DNA of 9,022 bases from NCBI GenBank assembly GCA_016870855.1, contig VGAF01000044.1, positions 1 to 9,022 on the forward strand, given 5' to 3'. This document shows positions 1 to 7,299 of the stretch, one piece after another. A program made the position numbers and the translations under genes. Below the pieces are notes generated by a model. It saw only the letters and a list, made by a program, of their open reading frames with translations, was not told the origin of the DNA and searched no databases. The stretch is from Actinomycetota bacterium. Its GTDB lineage: Bacteria > Actinomycetota > Actinomycetes > Nanopelagicales > Nanopelagicaceae. How positions within the stretch are numbered: the stretch's first letter is position 1; each line of letters starts with the position of its first letter.

Positions 1-636
1 CTCGGTATTGATTCGGAAATATGCCTGAAGTGGGATCTCTACGTGCACTCCCTTTGGGACATAGATAAAGGATCCACCCGACCAGACTGCGGTGTTGAGC
101 GCTGCGAATTTGTTATCACCGACTGGAATAACCGTTCCAAAGTACTCCTTGAACAGTTCTTCATGCTCTTTCAAACCGGTATCGGTATCCAAGAAGATTA
201 CGCCTTGTTGTTCAAGATCCTCGCGAATTGAGTGATAGACGACTTCGGATTCGTATTGTGCTGCAACTCCAGCGACTAAGCGTTGCCGCTCTGCATCTGG
301 GATACCGAGTTTGTCATAAGTGTTTTTAATATCTTCAGGAAGTTCTTCCCAAGACTTTGCCTGCTTTTCGGTGGAGCGTACGAAGTACTTGATGTTGTCA
401 AAATCAATTGTGGATAGGTCAGAACCCCATGCCGGCATAGGTTTCTTATCGAAGAGTGATAGCCCTTTGAGGCGCAGGTCGAGCATCCAAGCTGGCTCAC
501 TCTTCTTAGAGGAGATATCGCGAACGACATCTTCGTTTAGGCCGCGCTTACTTTCTTTGCCTGCTACATCCTTATCGGCCCAGCCATATTGGTACTTGCC
601 GAGACCCTCTAATTCTGGATGGGTAGTTTGGCTCAT
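1..636 (-). CDS. sufB: Fe-S cluster assembly scaffold protein SufB, N-terminal part (cut by window edge)
   Basis: SufB is the core of the cytosolic SufBC2D scaffold on which Fe-S clusters are built before transfer to apoproteins. The 212 residues present start MSQTTHPELEGLGKYQYGWA, continue through the SufB-typical PAWMLDLRLKGL and an SREDLEQ-like segment (here SIREDLEQQGVIFLDTDTG, about residues 136-154), and end in the highly conserved SGGSFIYVPKGVHV and PLQAYFRINTE region (about 185-212). Family members are about 470-480 residues, so the C-terminal half, including the SufD-contacting helix region, lies beyond position 1. The ATG start overlaps the sufR stop in an ATGA, which implies translational coupling with the repressor gene. 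The homologous segment of SufD lacks this N-terminal region, so SufD is unlikely. No frameshift is seen. Identification is from memory of family sequences. Confidence 0.96.
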   Translation of the reverse strand, partial: MSQTTHPELEGLGKYQYGWADKDVAGKESKRGLNEDVVRDISSKKSEPAWMLDLRLKGLSLFDKKPMPAWGSDLSTIDFDNIKYFVRSTEKQAKSWEELPEDIKNTYDKLGIPDAERQRLVAGVAAQYESEVVYHSIREDLEQQGVIFLDTDTGLKEHEELFKEYFGTVIPVGDNKFAALNTAVWSGGSFIYVPKGVHVEIPLQAYFRINTE

Positions 637-1352
637 TTGCGCTTCTTCCTCTCGATTGCATTCTTGATCTGCTTCTTTGGTTGGGGAATGAATGTTGTAC
701 AAACGCCATCACCGTGGGCGATAGTTGCAAGTCTCTGTACATGGGTACCAAGAATCTGGGCGAAGGCCTTTGTCTCTTCTTCGCAGAGTTGCGGAAACTC
801 GGCAGCAACATGGGCTATCGGACAATGGTGCTGACAGAGTTCAACGCCAACCCCATGAGAGTGTGTACTTGCTGCGTAGCCCTCTTTAGTTAAAAATTTC
901 GCAAGCGCTCGTGCGTGATTCTTAGAAGTTGTTACTTCCACTTCTGATTTCTTGGAGATTTCTTCTGCTCTCTGTCTTGCAAAGCCGGTTACGAGGTGAT
1001 CGCCACCTTGTGTAGAGATAAAGCGGAGCGCCGAAACTGCAAGATCATCGTAGGAGTGCTCAAACTGTTCTCGGCCAAGATCGCTCATCACAAAGACTTT
1101 TGAAGGACGGCCTCTCATCCGAACACTTCTTGAATGTGGCTCGCGCTCCTCCAAAATCCCATCTTCAATTAGTGAGTCAAGATGGCGTCTAATTCCAGCT
1201 GGCGTCATCTTCAGCCGATCGGCCAGGGCGACAGCGGTGGATGGGCCTGATTCCAGAATCGCTCGAGCGACCTGATCGCGGGTACGCAGGTCCGGGCTGG
1301 CGAGGCTGGTTTTCACAACGGTATTGTTGCGTAATTCATCTCCCCCTGCCAA
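633..1352 (-). CDS. sufR: SufR-type Fe-S-dependent transcriptional repressor of the suf operon
   Basis: A DeoR/ArsR-like winged-helix regulator of 239 residues. Residues about 24-70 form the helix-turn-helix (TRDQVARAILESG, then ADRLKMTPAGIRRHLDSLIEDG), followed by a wing with the SufR-typical RMRGRPSKVF (79-87). The C-terminal half carries the putative cluster-binding cysteines C173, C177, C190 and C218, in the contexts ELCQHHCPIAHVAAEFPQLC and GVCTTF, with the conserved LGTHVQRLATI between the last two. Known SufR proteins bind an Fe-S cluster and repress suf when it is present, so loss of the cluster induces repair and assembly genes. Being first in the operon and overlapping sufB by 4 bases fits autoregulation. 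The reading frame has no ATG: the first possible start is TTG at 1352 without a clear Shine-Dalgarno; GTG at 1316 (residue 13) is an alternative that keeps the whole HTH. The tail is lysine/arginine-rich (KKQIKNAIERKKRK). Confidence 0.92.
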   Translation of the reverse strand: MAGGDELRNNTVVKTSLASPDLRTRDQVARAILESGPSTAVALADRLKMTPAGIRRHLDSLIEDGILEEREPHSRSVRMRGRPSKVFVMSDLGREQFEHSYDDLAVSALRFISTQGGDHLVTGFARQRAEEISKKSEVEVTTSKNHARALAKFLTKEGYAASTHSHGVGVELCQHHCPIAHVAAEFPQLCEEETKAFAQILGTHVQRLATIAHGDGVCTTFIPQPKKQIKNAIERKKRK

Positions 1353-1396
1353 TTGAGAGGGCCAACCAAAGTCGACTCGGACCGTAGGCTCTGCCC
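1353..1396. promoter_or_regulatory. Divergent sufR / ctaA promoter region
   Basis: Only 44 bases separate the sufR and ctaA starts, so both promoters and any SufR operator must lie here or reach into coding sequence. On the plus strand TAGGCT (1385-1390) fits a TANNNT -10 element and sits 6 bases before the ctaA ATG, the spacing expected of a leaderless actinobacterial mRNA. On the minus strand TACGGT (1387-1382) is a mirrored TANNNT candidate overlapping it. A perfect 8-bp palindrome AGTCGACT (1370-1377) lies between the two starts and could be part of an operator. No convincing -35 hexamer is visible on either strand. All assignments here are inference from short motifs. Confidence 0.4.
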
Positions 1397-2284
1397 ATGC
1401 TGAAGAGCGCTAAAGCCTTGAGACGCCTCTCATCATTAATGGTTTTCACGCAATCTGCGATTGTTGTTACTGGAGCTTCGGTTCGAATAACTGGCTCTGG
1501 ATTGGGCTGCTCCACCTGGCCGGAGTGCACCCCCGGATCTTTCACTCCCACCCCGGATCAACCTGAGTCACCGCTACACGCATGGATTGAGTTTGGGAAC
1601 CGATTATTGACTTTCGTACTTCTCTTGAACGCGCTACTTCTAATGATTTCAATCCTGCGCAATAAGCGAAGCGAACTTCGCATCCTTGGACTGATTCAAA
1701 TCTTGGGAATTTTGGCCCAAGGAGTTCTTGGCGGAATCACCGTCCTTACTGGTTTAAATCCTGCGACGGTATCTGCTCATTTTCTATTATCAATAGTTCT
1801 TATTGCTGCTGCGCTCTCCCTCCGCCAGCGAGCGCATGGGATAACTCCGACTGACATCAAATTGGCGCCGCTAACTCGTCGCCTGGCCCGACTAACTCTT
1901 GCGCTAACAGCTCTGGTGATTTTTGCCGGAACTATCGTCACAGGTAGTGGTCCACATGCCGGCGATGATTTAGCAGAACGGTTCAATCTCGATCCTCGGA
2001 TGATGTCTTGGATTCACGCGGACCTAGTTATTGCTCTTCTTGGAGTTACGGTTGCCATGCTCATAGCAGTTCGACTCGGCGAATCGAAGATTACGAGATC
2101 GAGTTGGGGGGTCAGCGCTCGAAACTTTCTGATTATCTGCCTCGCTCAAGGGCTCATCGGTTACACCCAGTACTTCACTGGATTGCCGGAACTGCTGGTG
2201 GGCTTTCATATTCTTGGCTCGGTTCTAGTGTGGCTAACGGTCTGGAATCTGACCATTAAAGGTAATGTCCTATCCCGGCCATGA
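1397..2284 (+). CDS. ctaA: Heme A synthase (COX15/CtaA family)
   Basis: Integral membrane enzyme that oxidises the C8 methyl of heme O to a formyl group, giving heme A for aa3-type cytochrome oxidase. The 295 residues show about eight hydrophobic segments (roughly 12-30, 67-86, 96-117, 124-144, 163-183, 205-227, 240-260, 266-286), as in the family. Diagnostic parts are RITGSGLGCSTWPEC with C38/C44 as the likely loop disulfide, HAWIEFGNRLLT with the probable catalytic E65, H128 (SAHFLLS), the repeat-like second-half loop GTIVTGSGPHAGD (178-190), H207 (SWIHAD) and H271 (VGFHILG). The last two are the expected heme b ligands of the C-terminal half. At the place of the first N-terminal-half heme histidine this protein has N68, with a histidine at 61 instead. 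The ATG has no Shine-Dalgarno; a -10-like TAGGCT 6 bases upstream suggests leaderless expression. The TGA overlaps the tkt ATG by 4 bases. No ctaB (heme O synthase) adjoins it. Confidence 0.95.
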   Translation: MLKSAKALRRLSSLMVFTQSAIVVTGASVRITGSGLGCSTWPECTPGSFTPTPDQPESPLHAWIEFGNRLLTFVLLLNALLLMISILRNKRSELRILGLIQILGILAQGVLGGITVLTGLNPATVSAHFLLSIVLIAAALSLRQRAHGITPTDIKLAPLTRRLARLTLALTALVIFAGTIVTGSGPHAGDDLAERFNLDPRMMSWIHADLVIALLGVTVAMLIAVRLGESKITRSSWGVSARNFLIICLAQGLIGYTQYFTGLPELLVGFHILGSVLVWLTVWNLTIKGNVLSRP

Positions 2285-4341
2285 GATATCCAGAACGCCC
2301 CGCTTGGACCGCGCTAGATGATCAATCAGTCGCGGTTGCCCGAGCCCTCGCTATGGATGCCGTTCAAAAAGTCGGAAACGGCCATCCCGGAACTGCCATG
2401 TCTCTCGCGCCCGTCGCTTACACGCTTTTCCAGAGATTTCTAAGACATGATCCGAGCGATTCAAAGTGGCTTGGGCGCGATCGCTTCGTTTTATCTTGTG
2501 GCCACTCTTCGCTAACTCTCTACATTCAACTCTTCTTTAGCGGTTATGGTCTAAAGCTAGATGACTTGAAGTCCTTTAGAACTTGGGGATCGCTTACTCC
2601 AGGTCATCCCGAATATGGACACACCTTGGGAGTAGAGACAACAACTGGACCACTCGGACAAGGCGTTGCAAATGCAGTCGGTATGGCAATGGCGGCTCGC
2701 TACAAACGAGGACTCTTCGACCCAGAAAGCCCCCTCGGCGAGAGCATCTTTGATCACAACATCTGGATAATTTGTAGCGATGGCGATCTTCAAGAAGGAG
2801 TGAGTGCTGAAGCATCTTCTCTTGCGGGAACCCAAGAACTTGGAGCGCTAAAAGTTATCTACGATGACAATCGAATTTCAATTGATGGCGATACCCACCA
2901 CACCTTCACAGAAGATGTAAGCGCTCGATATCGCTCTTATGGCTGGAATGTAATTGAAGTTGCAGCGAAAAATGATGGCGATGTAGATAGAGATGCTTTG
3001 GAAGTTGCTATGCAGAGCGCGCTAGACGAAAAGGTTCGACCAACCCTGATCCGCCTAAAAACCGTAATTGCCTGGCCCGCACCTAAAGCGCGCAACACTG
3101 CGAAATCACATGGTTCGGCTCTCGGAAAAGAGGAAGTATCTGCCACAAAGGTTCTCCTAGGTTTACCTGATGAGGATTTCTACTTTCCCTCACAAGTTCA
3201 AGAGCATGTGAAGAAGGTTTCAAGTAGAACTCACTCTCTAAGAAGCGAATGGAATCAAGCCTTCGAGAGTTGGAAGCGAGAAAATCCCGCTAGAGCCCAA
3301 CTCTTGCAACGCCTTGAATCAGATTCACTGCCACCAGATTGGGAGAAGGGAACGCCTACTTTCGCAAGTGAGAGAGAAGTTGCAACGCGAAAGGCTTCCG
3401 GAGAATTGATAAACCACTTTGCCAAAACGCTGCCTGAATTAATTGGTGGGTCTGCAGATTTGGCAGAGAGCAATAACACTATGGTTGAGGGCGGTGGATT
3501 GTTTCTACCGAACTCTTCAACGCTCTCGGGAGCTTCTCCCTACGGTAGAAATATCTTTTTTGGAATTCGCGAGCATGCGATGGGCGCAATCCTTAATGGA
3601 ATGGCGCTACATGGTGGACTTCGACCTTATGCCGGTACCTTCTTAGTATTTAGCGATTACATGCGTGGAGCTGTCCGACTATCGGCGCTGATGAAGCTTC
3701 CGGTTACATATGTTTGGACCCACGATTCAATTGGCCTAGGTGAAGATGGACCGACACATCAACCAATCGAACATATCGCCGCCTTAAGAGCAATTCCTGG
3801 TCTAGATGTCATACGACCTGCTGACGCCAATGAAGTAGCCATCGCTTGGCGAGAGATTTTGAAACGAAAAGCTCCGGTTGGCCTACTGCTTTCGCGCCAG
3901 AACCTTCCGGTATTTGATCGGGCCATCTTCAATTGCGCTGAAGGCGTTGCCAGAGGTGCTTACGCTCTTAACGAGGAGAAGAATCCAGAATTGATAATTA
4001 TTGCAACGGGTTCAGAAGTTTCGCTCGCCATTGCTGCGCTAACCGAACTTCAGTCTAAGGGAATCAAGACGAGAGTCATAAGCGCACCATGTCTCGAATG
4101 GTTTAACGCACAATCTGCGAGCTATAAAGATGAGCTATTGCCCAAGAGCGTTAAGGCGCGAGTAAGTATTGAAGCAGGAATTGCACAGGGCTGGCGTGAT
4201 TTGATTGGCGATGCCGGTGAATCTATATCAATTGAGCACTTTGGCGCCTCAGCTTCGCATACAACCCTATTTCGTGAATTTGGTTTTACCGTTGAAAGAG
4301 TGGTTGAAGCTGCCCAGGCTACTTTGAAGCGAGTTCGTTGA
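2281..4341 (+). CDS. tkt: Transketolase
   Basis: Thiamine-diphosphate enzyme of the non-oxidative pentose phosphate pathway. It moves two-carbon units between ketoses and aldoses (Xu5P + R5P to S7P + G3P; Xu5P + E4P to F6P + G3P). It is full length at 686 residues. In the PP domain: VGNGHPGTAMSLAP (31-44), LTPGHPEYG (105-113), ETTTGPLGQG (119-128) and the ThDP/metal motif from SDGDLQEG (166-173) to DDN (195-197). In the Pyr domain: GGSADLAESN (389-398), FFGIREHAMG (426-435) with E431 as the expected cofactor-activating glutamate, then H481 and GEDGPTHQPIEH (487-498). SRQNLPVF (538-545) and the C-terminal domain (about 555-686, with IATGSEVSLA) follow. The ATG overlaps the ctaA stop (ATGA) and has no Shine-Dalgarno, so it is probably translated by coupling. 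The N-terminus matches other actinobacterial transketolases, which supports this start. The gene ends in TGATG shared with tal. Confidence 0.98.
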   Translation: MRYPERPAWTALDDQSVAVARALAMDAVQKVGNGHPGTAMSLAPVAYTLFQRFLRHDPSDSKWLGRDRFVLSCGHSSLTLYIQLFFSGYGLKLDDLKSFRTWGSLTPGHPEYGHTLGVETTTGPLGQGVANAVGMAMAARYKRGLFDPESPLGESIFDHNIWIICSDGDLQEGVSAEASSLAGTQELGALKVIYDDNRISIDGDTHHTFTEDVSARYRSYGWNVIEVAAKNDGDVDRDALEVAMQSALDEKVRPTLIRLKTVIAWPAPKARNTAKSHGSALGKEEVSATKVLLGLPDEDFYFPSQVQEHVKKVSSRTHSLRSEWNQAFESWKRENPARAQLLQRLESDSLPPDWEKGTPTFASEREVATRKASGELINHFAKTLPELIGGSADLAESNNTMVEGGGLFLPNSSTLSGASPYGRNIFFGIREHAMGAILNGMALHGGLRPYAGTFLVFSDYMRGAVRLSALMKLPVTYVWTHDSIGLGEDGPTHQPIEHIAALRAIPGLDVIRPADANEVAIAWREILKRKAPVGLLLSRQNLPVFDRAIFNCAEGVARGAYALNEEKNPELIIIATGSEVSLAIAALTELQSKGIKTRVISAPCLEWFNAQSASYKDELLPKSVKARVSIEAGIAQGWRDLIGDAGESISIEHFGASASHTTLFREFGFTVERVVEAAQATLKRVR

Positions 4342-5435
4342 TGTCACTTGAGAAAATCTCTAACGCCGGGGTTTCGGTATGGCTTGATGATCTCTCTAGA
4401 GAGCGGATGGTTAGGGGTGGCAAGGCAAGTTATTTGCCCCAACTAATTGAGAACGACTTTGTCGTAGGTGTTACCACCAACCCGGCCATCTTCTCGTCGG
4501 CGATCGCCAATTCTGAGCTTTACAGAGATGATGTCGCTACGCTTCATAGCAAAGGACTCAACGCTGAGGTAATCATTTCTGAATTGACCACTTCTGATGT
4601 ACGACAGGCATGCAATCTTTTTCTGCCGGTCTTTGAACGAACTAATGGAGTCGATGGCCGCGTGAGTATTGAGGTAGATCCAAGACTGGCGCGGGATACC
4701 GAGGGCACCATTAATCAAGCTCGCGAACTATGGAACCAGGTTGGTGCATCGAATGTTCTGATAAAGGTTCCAGCCACAAGAGAGGGGTTGCCTGCGATTC
4801 GCACTTTGACTGCGGAGGGCATAAGCGTAAATGTCACGATAATCTTTTCGGTTTCGCGCTATCAAGCAGTCTTGGAATCATTTATTGCCGGACTCGAAGA
4901 TCGAGTAGCTAAAGGTCTATCTATAAAGGATATTCACTCCGTCGCCTCATTCTTCATCAGTCGGGTTGATACGGAGATTGATCCTCGACTCAAGGAGCCT
5001 GAACACCAATCTCTTCGAGGTCGCGCTGCGCTCGCCAATGCACGTCTTGCTTATGAACACTTTATGAAGGTTGAATCAAGTGAGCGTTGGAGAGCGCTTG
5101 CGGGATCTGGCGGGAACATCCAGCGCCCTCTCTGGGCTTCTACTGGCGTAAAGGATCCCAATTACAGCTCCACGATGTATGTTTTAGAACTCGTAGCAGA
5201 TAAGACTGTGAACACAATGCCCGAATCCACCCTATCCGCAGTCAGTTCGAGCGCGGATTTCAACGGCGATACGATAACTGGAAGGTTTTCCGAAGCGCGA
5301 GAAACACTTTCGCAACTTGCAGATATCGGTATTGATATTGAAGTTGTTGCCGAAAAATTGGAGAGCGAAGGAATTGATAAATTCATAAAGCCTTGGATTG
5401 AGTTGATTGCTGTGGTGGAGCGAGCAAAGGCGTGA
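4341..5435 (+). CDS. tal: Transaldolase
   Basis: Class I Schiff-base enzyme that transfers dihydroxyacetone between S7P + G3P and E4P + F6P, completing the non-oxidative pentose phosphate pathway with the neighbouring transketolase. The 364 residues are the length of the actinobacterial long-form transaldolases. Motifs: SVWLDDLSRERM (12-23) with the conserved aspartates D16/D17, GVTTNPAIF (43-51), SIEVDPRLARDT (109-120), NVLIKVPAT (138-146) with K142 as the expected Schiff-base lysine, ISVNVTIIFS (161-170), ASFFISRVDTEID (202-214) and QRPLWASTGVKDP (261-273). I chose the ATG at 4341, giving a one-base overlap with the tkt stop (TGATG); a TTG codon directly before it is in frame but needless. 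The 3' end overlaps pgi by four bases (GTGA). Related organisms carry transaldolase and glucose-6-phosphate isomerase fused in one protein; here they are two reading frames. Confidence 0.97.
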   Translation: MSLEKISNAGVSVWLDDLSRERMVRGGKASYLPQLIENDFVVGVTTNPAIFSSAIANSELYRDDVATLHSKGLNAEVIISELTTSDVRQACNLFLPVFERTNGVDGRVSIEVDPRLARDTEGTINQARELWNQVGASNVLIKVPATREGLPAIRTLTAEGISVNVTIIFSVSRYQAVLESFIAGLEDRVAKGLSIKDIHSVASFFISRVDTEIDPRLKEPEHQSLRGRAALANARLAYEHFMKVESSERWRALAGSGGNIQRPLWASTGVKDPNYSSTMYVLELVADKTVNTMPESTLSAVSSSADFNGDTITGRFSEARETLSQLADIGIDIEVVAEKLESEGIDKFIKPWIELIAVVERAKA

Positions 5436-6943
5436 TAAAGCTTCACGGAGTCAATAACCGCGACTCAAATTGGGATGCGCTGAACGCGATAACAACGCGC
5501 CTGGCAAATAAGGATTCCAGTATCTGGGGTGAGGCTGCACAAGCTGAGGCATCTATTCGTTTGGATTGGGTTGATCTTCCGGAGGTTTCTAGAGATCTAC
5601 TACCTGTTCTAGATGCGCTCTCTGCCTGGTCGCGCGAAATGGGACATAGAAATTTCATTCTCTGCGGAATGGGGGGTTCATCACTTGCCCCTGAGGTAAT
5701 CGCAGCGCACTATAAGCGTTCATTAATCATTCTGGATTCAACTCAACCTGATCAAGTAAATGATGCGCTCAAATCAAAGTTGAGCGAGAGTTGCATAATC
5801 GTCGCATCAAAGTCAGGAAGCACAATTGAGACTGCTTCTCAGAAGGCGCTCTTTCAGGAAGCTCTCGTATCAGCCGGTCTAGATCCGAGAAATCACATGG
5901 TGATCGTGACTGATCCAGATAGCCCACTACACCAATCAGCGCTCAACAATGGCCTAAAAGTTGTCACAGCAAATCCCAAAGTAGGCGGCAGGTTTAGCGC
6001 GCTAAGCGCCTTTGGTCTAACGCCGGCGGCCTTGATTGGAATTGATGTCTCTGTCCTACTTGATGATGCATATGAAGCGGCAAAAAGATTTACAGAGCCT
6101 GACTCTGTGGTCGTTGCTTTCGCGGCGCTGCTCGCTCGGCCGGATTTCGCATTCGCTAAGTTCTACGACAGAAATTCTTCCTTCCCTGGACTAGCTGATT
6201 GGATTGAACAGCTCATTGCTGAATCCACAGGTAAAGATGGGCGTGGCGTACTACCGGTAGTTCTAACTTCTCAACCAAGCCCTGAATCCAACGCCATAAC
6301 TTTTAATGAGAACGATCCACTCTCTGTTGTAGGAAATCTGGGCGCCCAATTCATCTTCTGGGAGTGGGTTACCGCGCTTCTCTGCTATTTGCTAAAGGTG
6401 GATCCCTTTAATCAACCCAATGTTGCTGAATCCAAGGATCGCACGGGAAAGATTCTTGCTAATTGGAGTAATGATTTAGGCCGCCCGGTACTTGAAAGCG
6501 AGACGCTAGCTATTTATAGTGAGAAAAGTTTGGATTCGTTAGAAAGTTATTTAGCTGGCGCAGGCAGCAGTAATTACCTTTCAATTATGGCCTACTTGAA
6601 TCGGAATACCTCTCAAGAGGTAATCCAGCTAAGGGATCTGCTGGAGAGTTATCTGAAAATCTCCACAACTTTTGGTTGGGGGCCAAGGTTCTTACATTCA
6701 ACCGGTCAGTTCCACAAGGGTGGGCCGCTAGTTGGTTCTTTCATACAAATCACCACAGCTACCGAAGTGAAAATTCCGATTCCGGGAGCAGGGTATGGTT
6801 TCGAAAGGTTAGTTCTAGCCCAAGCACTTGGCGACTTTGAGGCTATAAAAATGCGTCAATTGCCAGTAATGCGAATCCATTTAAAGAACGAGCGAGCCGG
6901 GATAGCCGAACTCCTCGCTGTAGCTAAAAACCTAAAGAATTAA
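5432..6943 (+). CDS. pgi: Glucose-6-phosphate isomerase (type fused to transaldolase in some bacteria)
   Basis: Interconverts glucose-6-phosphate and fructose-6-phosphate, joining glycolysis/gluconeogenesis to the pentose phosphate genes upstream. Residues about 70-220 form the first SIS sugar-isomerase domain: LCGMGGSSLAPEV (77-89), then the phosphate-binding SKSGSTIET (126-134) and VGGRFSALSAFG (184-195). The second half holds ESTGKDGRGVLPV (264-276), AQFIFWEWVTALLCYLL (305-321), DPFNQPNVAESK (324-335) and the conserved RFLHSTGQFHKGGP (419-432). These resemble the isomerase half of bifunctional transaldolase/phosphoglucose isomerase proteins more than E. coli Pgi. The 503 residues are somewhat shorter than typical stand-alone actinobacterial enzymes (about 550, from memory). 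Translation starts at GTG 5432, overlapping the tal stop by four bases; no better start exists in frame nearby. The TAA stop overlaps that of convergent rbpA. zwf, opcA and pgl, which often follow here, are absent. Confidence 0.93.
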   Translation: MIKLHGVNNRDSNWDALNAITTRLANKDSSIWGEAAQAEASIRLDWVDLPEVSRDLLPVLDALSAWSREMGHRNFILCGMGGSSLAPEVIAAHYKRSLIILDSTQPDQVNDALKSKLSESCIIVASKSGSTIETASQKALFQEALVSAGLDPRNHMVIVTDPDSPLHQSALNNGLKVVTANPKVGGRFSALSAFGLTPAALIGIDVSVLLDDAYEAAKRFTEPDSVVVAFAALLARPDFAFAKFYDRNSSFPGLADWIEQLIAESTGKDGRGVLPVVLTSQPSPESNAITFNENDPLSVVGNLGAQFIFWEWVTALLCYLLKVDPFNQPNVAESKDRTGKILANWSNDLGRPVLESETLAIYSEKSLDSLESYLAGAGSSNYLSIMAYLNRNTSQEVIQLRDLLESYLKISTTFGWGPRFLHSTGQFHKGGPLVGSFIQITTATEVKIPIPGAGYGFERLVLAQALGDFEAIKMRQLPVMRIHLKNERAGIAELLAVAKNLKN

Positions 6944-7287
6944 TCCTCTTCTTCGGCGCGTAGTTTCTTAAGCGCCGCTTCCAAAATCTTCTTAGCCTCG
7001 GCCTCAGTTCTACGCTCTTTTACATAGGCAAGATGTGTCTTATAAGGCTCATTCTTCATCGGCGATGGTGGATTGTTTTTATCGCGTCCAGCTGGGAAAC
7101 CGCAACGAGGGCAATCCCACTCATCGGGGATTGCAACGGTTCCATCGTCTGCGAAAGATGGCTTGGTTTCATGGCCATTTAGGCACCAATAGGAGATTCG
7201 AAAGCGTGCAATTGCTTCACCGCGTTCGGCTTCGCCCATTGGACCAGCACCGACACGAGACCCTCTGATTGCGCTTCCACCGGCCAT
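6940..7287 (-). CDS. rbpA: RNA polymerase-binding protein RbpA
   Basis: Actinobacteria-specific general transcription factor that binds the RNA polymerase beta prime subunit and the primary sigma factor and stabilises open promoter complexes. At 115 residues it is full length. It begins with the nearly invariant MAGGSAIRGSRVGAGPMGEA and continues with ISYWCLNGHE (31-40) and WDCPRCGFPAG (57-67). C35, H39, C59 and C62 are the expected zinc ligands of the core domain. NEPYKTHLAYVKERRTE (79-95) is the basic linker and sigma-interacting segment, followed by a C-terminal helix. The start ATG has a strong AAGGAG at ideal spacing. It is the last gene of the pgk-tpiA-secG-rbpA series and lies 83 bases behind secG, across a tandem repeat. 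The stop codon (TAA, 6942-6940) overlaps the pgi stop on the other strand. Confidence 0.98.
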   Translation of the reverse strand: MAGGSAIRGSRVGAGPMGEAERGEAIARFRISYWCLNGHETKPSFADDGTVAIPDEWDCPRCGFPAGRDKNNPPSPMKNEPYKTHLAYVKERRTEAEAKKILEAALKKLRAEEED

Positions 7288-7292
7288 TTTCT

Positions 7293-7298
7293 CTCCTT
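7293..7298 (-). promoter_or_regulatory. Strong ribosome binding site of rbpA
   Basis: AAGGAG read on the minus strand, five bases before the rbpA ATG. It is among the strongest Shine-Dalgarno sites in the window, unlike the overlapping plus-strand genes, and it fixes the rbpA start. It suggests that rbpA is translated independently of secG upstream. Confidence 0.85.
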
Positions 7299-7299
7299 A

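Noticed and set aside
276..530. Minus-strand 84-residue frame and plus-strand 115-residue frame (320-667) over sufB
   Set aside because: sufB in its own frame translates to a fully recognisable conserved protein across the whole interval; these frames look like low-complexity shadows.
1336..1551. 71-residue minus-strand frame opposite the start of ctaA
   Set aside because: It overlaps the ctaA coding start and the sufR promoter region, shows no family resemblance, and is explained as a shadow.
2557..3146. Several antisense frames within tkt
   Set aside because: Transketolase motifs are intact throughout; the antisense products show no domain-like features and no ribosome binding sites.
4338..4340. 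TTG as the tal start
   Set aside because: The next codon is ATG, giving a one-base TGATG overlap with tkt, which is a common coupled arrangement.
6954..6977. CGGCGC / GCGCCG stem just after pgi as an intrinsic terminator
   Set aside because: It lies wholly inside the rbpA coding end, has a 12-base loop and no following T-run on either strand.
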